Shown here one piece after another: positions 29,835 to 30,232 of a stretch of DNA of 30,232 nucleotides (position 1 is the stretch's first letter; the number at the start of each line of letters is the position of its first letter). The position numbers and the translations under genes were made by a program. Location: the IMG/VR virus record IMGVR_UViG_3300036851_000799, positions 1 through 30,232 of that record. The stretch is one strand, 5' to 3'. The notes beneath the pieces were generated by a model. It saw only the letters and a program-made list of their open reading frames with translations. It was not told where the DNA came from and made no database searches. Source of the DNA: a virus.

Positions 29835-30232
29835 CCGACGAAAGCCGACACCTCATCCGAAAGCTCTTCGCTGCGCTGCTCGTGCTCTTCGGCATGACCA
29901 TCTTGGCGCTCGACGTTCACACGTCGTTCAAGCGACAGGGACCGCTGCACTATCTGAACATCGGCGTCGCGGTCGGACTCGGGTTCGTCGGCGGCTGGCT
30001 CCTGAATCGCCTCGAGGCTGAGTCGGTCGCGGACGCCATCCTGAAGCGTCTCCCGCTCATCTCAACGCTCTGGCCAGGCGGGAAGCGAGCGACCGATCCA
30101 CCGCCGCAGCCAGGCGTCCCTGCACCGCCGTCAGTCACGAACGTTCAGCCGCCGCACGTGACGGAGCTCGATCTGCCGCCGGCGCCGGCGCCGCGGCCGA
30201 TCCTCGCGGATCACGATCGAGGCGCCCTCTAA
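29831..30232 (+). CDS. Holin-like membrane protein, 133 aa
   Basis: ATG 29831 in an ATGA junction. Two hydrophobic helices are visible: residues ~11-30 (KLFAALLVLFGMTILALDV) and ~41-60 (YLNIGVAVGLGFVGGWLL). They are followed by a charged patch and a Pro-rich tail (ATDPPPQPGVPAPP, then LDLPPAPAPRP). Two membrane helices and a small size fit class II holins, which open the inner membrane for lysis. The stop TAA is at the very end of the window, so any endolysin would lie beyond. Role inferred from topology and place. Confidence 0.55.
   Translation: MTDESRHLIRKLFAALLVLFGMTILALDVHTSFKRQGPLHYLNIGVAVGLGFVGGWLLNRLEAESVADAILKRLPLISTLWPGGKRATDPPPQPGVPAPPSVTNVQPPHVTELDLPPAPAPRPILADHDRGAL

Noticed and set aside
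1-30232. Integrase, repressor, attachment site, tRNA or IS element
   Set aside because: I saw no matching motifs, tRNA-like cloverleaf sequence or terminal inverted repeats on either strand, so lysogeny is left open.

Overview
This window is almost entirely the late half of a tailed double-stranded DNA phage or prophage. It runs from the end of an early or replication block through DNA packaging, head and long tail genes to a lysis-type membrane cassette. By eye it is about two thirds G+C, densely packed and all on the + strand except one gene. Most neighbours are translationally coupled (ATGA, GTGA or TGATG overlaps), and GTG starts are common. I see no integrase, repressor, tRNA, rRNA, IS or CRISPR array, so lysogeny cannot be judged from here. 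The host is probably a high-GC bacterium. The gene style reminds me of phages and prophages of soil groups such as Gemmatimonadota, but this is a weak impression.

Layout: (1) 1-4493, early module: the C-terminus of a DUF3310-like protein, a PD-(D/E)XK-like nuclease broken by a -1 frame change, a replisome-organiser-like protein, a run of small proteins of which several carry Cys pairs, and a VRR-NUC nuclease. (2) 4494-6737, an accessory stretch with an alanine-rich protein, a cargo gene of the nucleoside 2-deoxyribosyltransferase/TIR-like type, and two poorly known ORFs. (3) 6730-8989, small and large terminase subunits. (4) 8995-9972, a trypsin-like protease gene on the minus strand, inserted between terminase and portal. 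(5) 10148/10265-17521, Mu-like head genes: portal with a C-terminal MuF-like motif, gpI-type protease with a nested scaffold start, decoration protein, major capsid protein, connector and gpG-like tail completion. (6) 17546-29272, a non-contractile tail: tube, chaperone with a -1 frameshift, 1165-residue tape measure, distal tail, BR0599-type protein, large tip protein ending in a LamG-like domain, and a fibre. (7) 29409-30232, two membrane proteins that look like a lysis cassette; no endolysin is visible. The window stops exactly on the last stop codon.

The most unusual signals are below gene level. The word GTTAGGC (or its complement) occurs 22 times exactly, and the core GTTAGG 31 times. 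Inside genes it is nearly always read as TTA-GGC (Leu-Gly) or CCT-AAC (Pro-Asn), and it supplies most TTA codons in the window. The 8-base palindrome CGGATCCG occurs 20 times where about one is expected. Both suggest genome-wide iterated words, probably shared with the host. Other points of interest are two candidate recoding sites, a portal reading frame that lacks a standard start codon and has a hairpin at its 5' end, a near-copy of that hairpin before the lysis genes, a heptanucleotide repeat inside the replication gene, and two cargo genes bracketing the packaging genes that may serve defence or superinfection exclusion.
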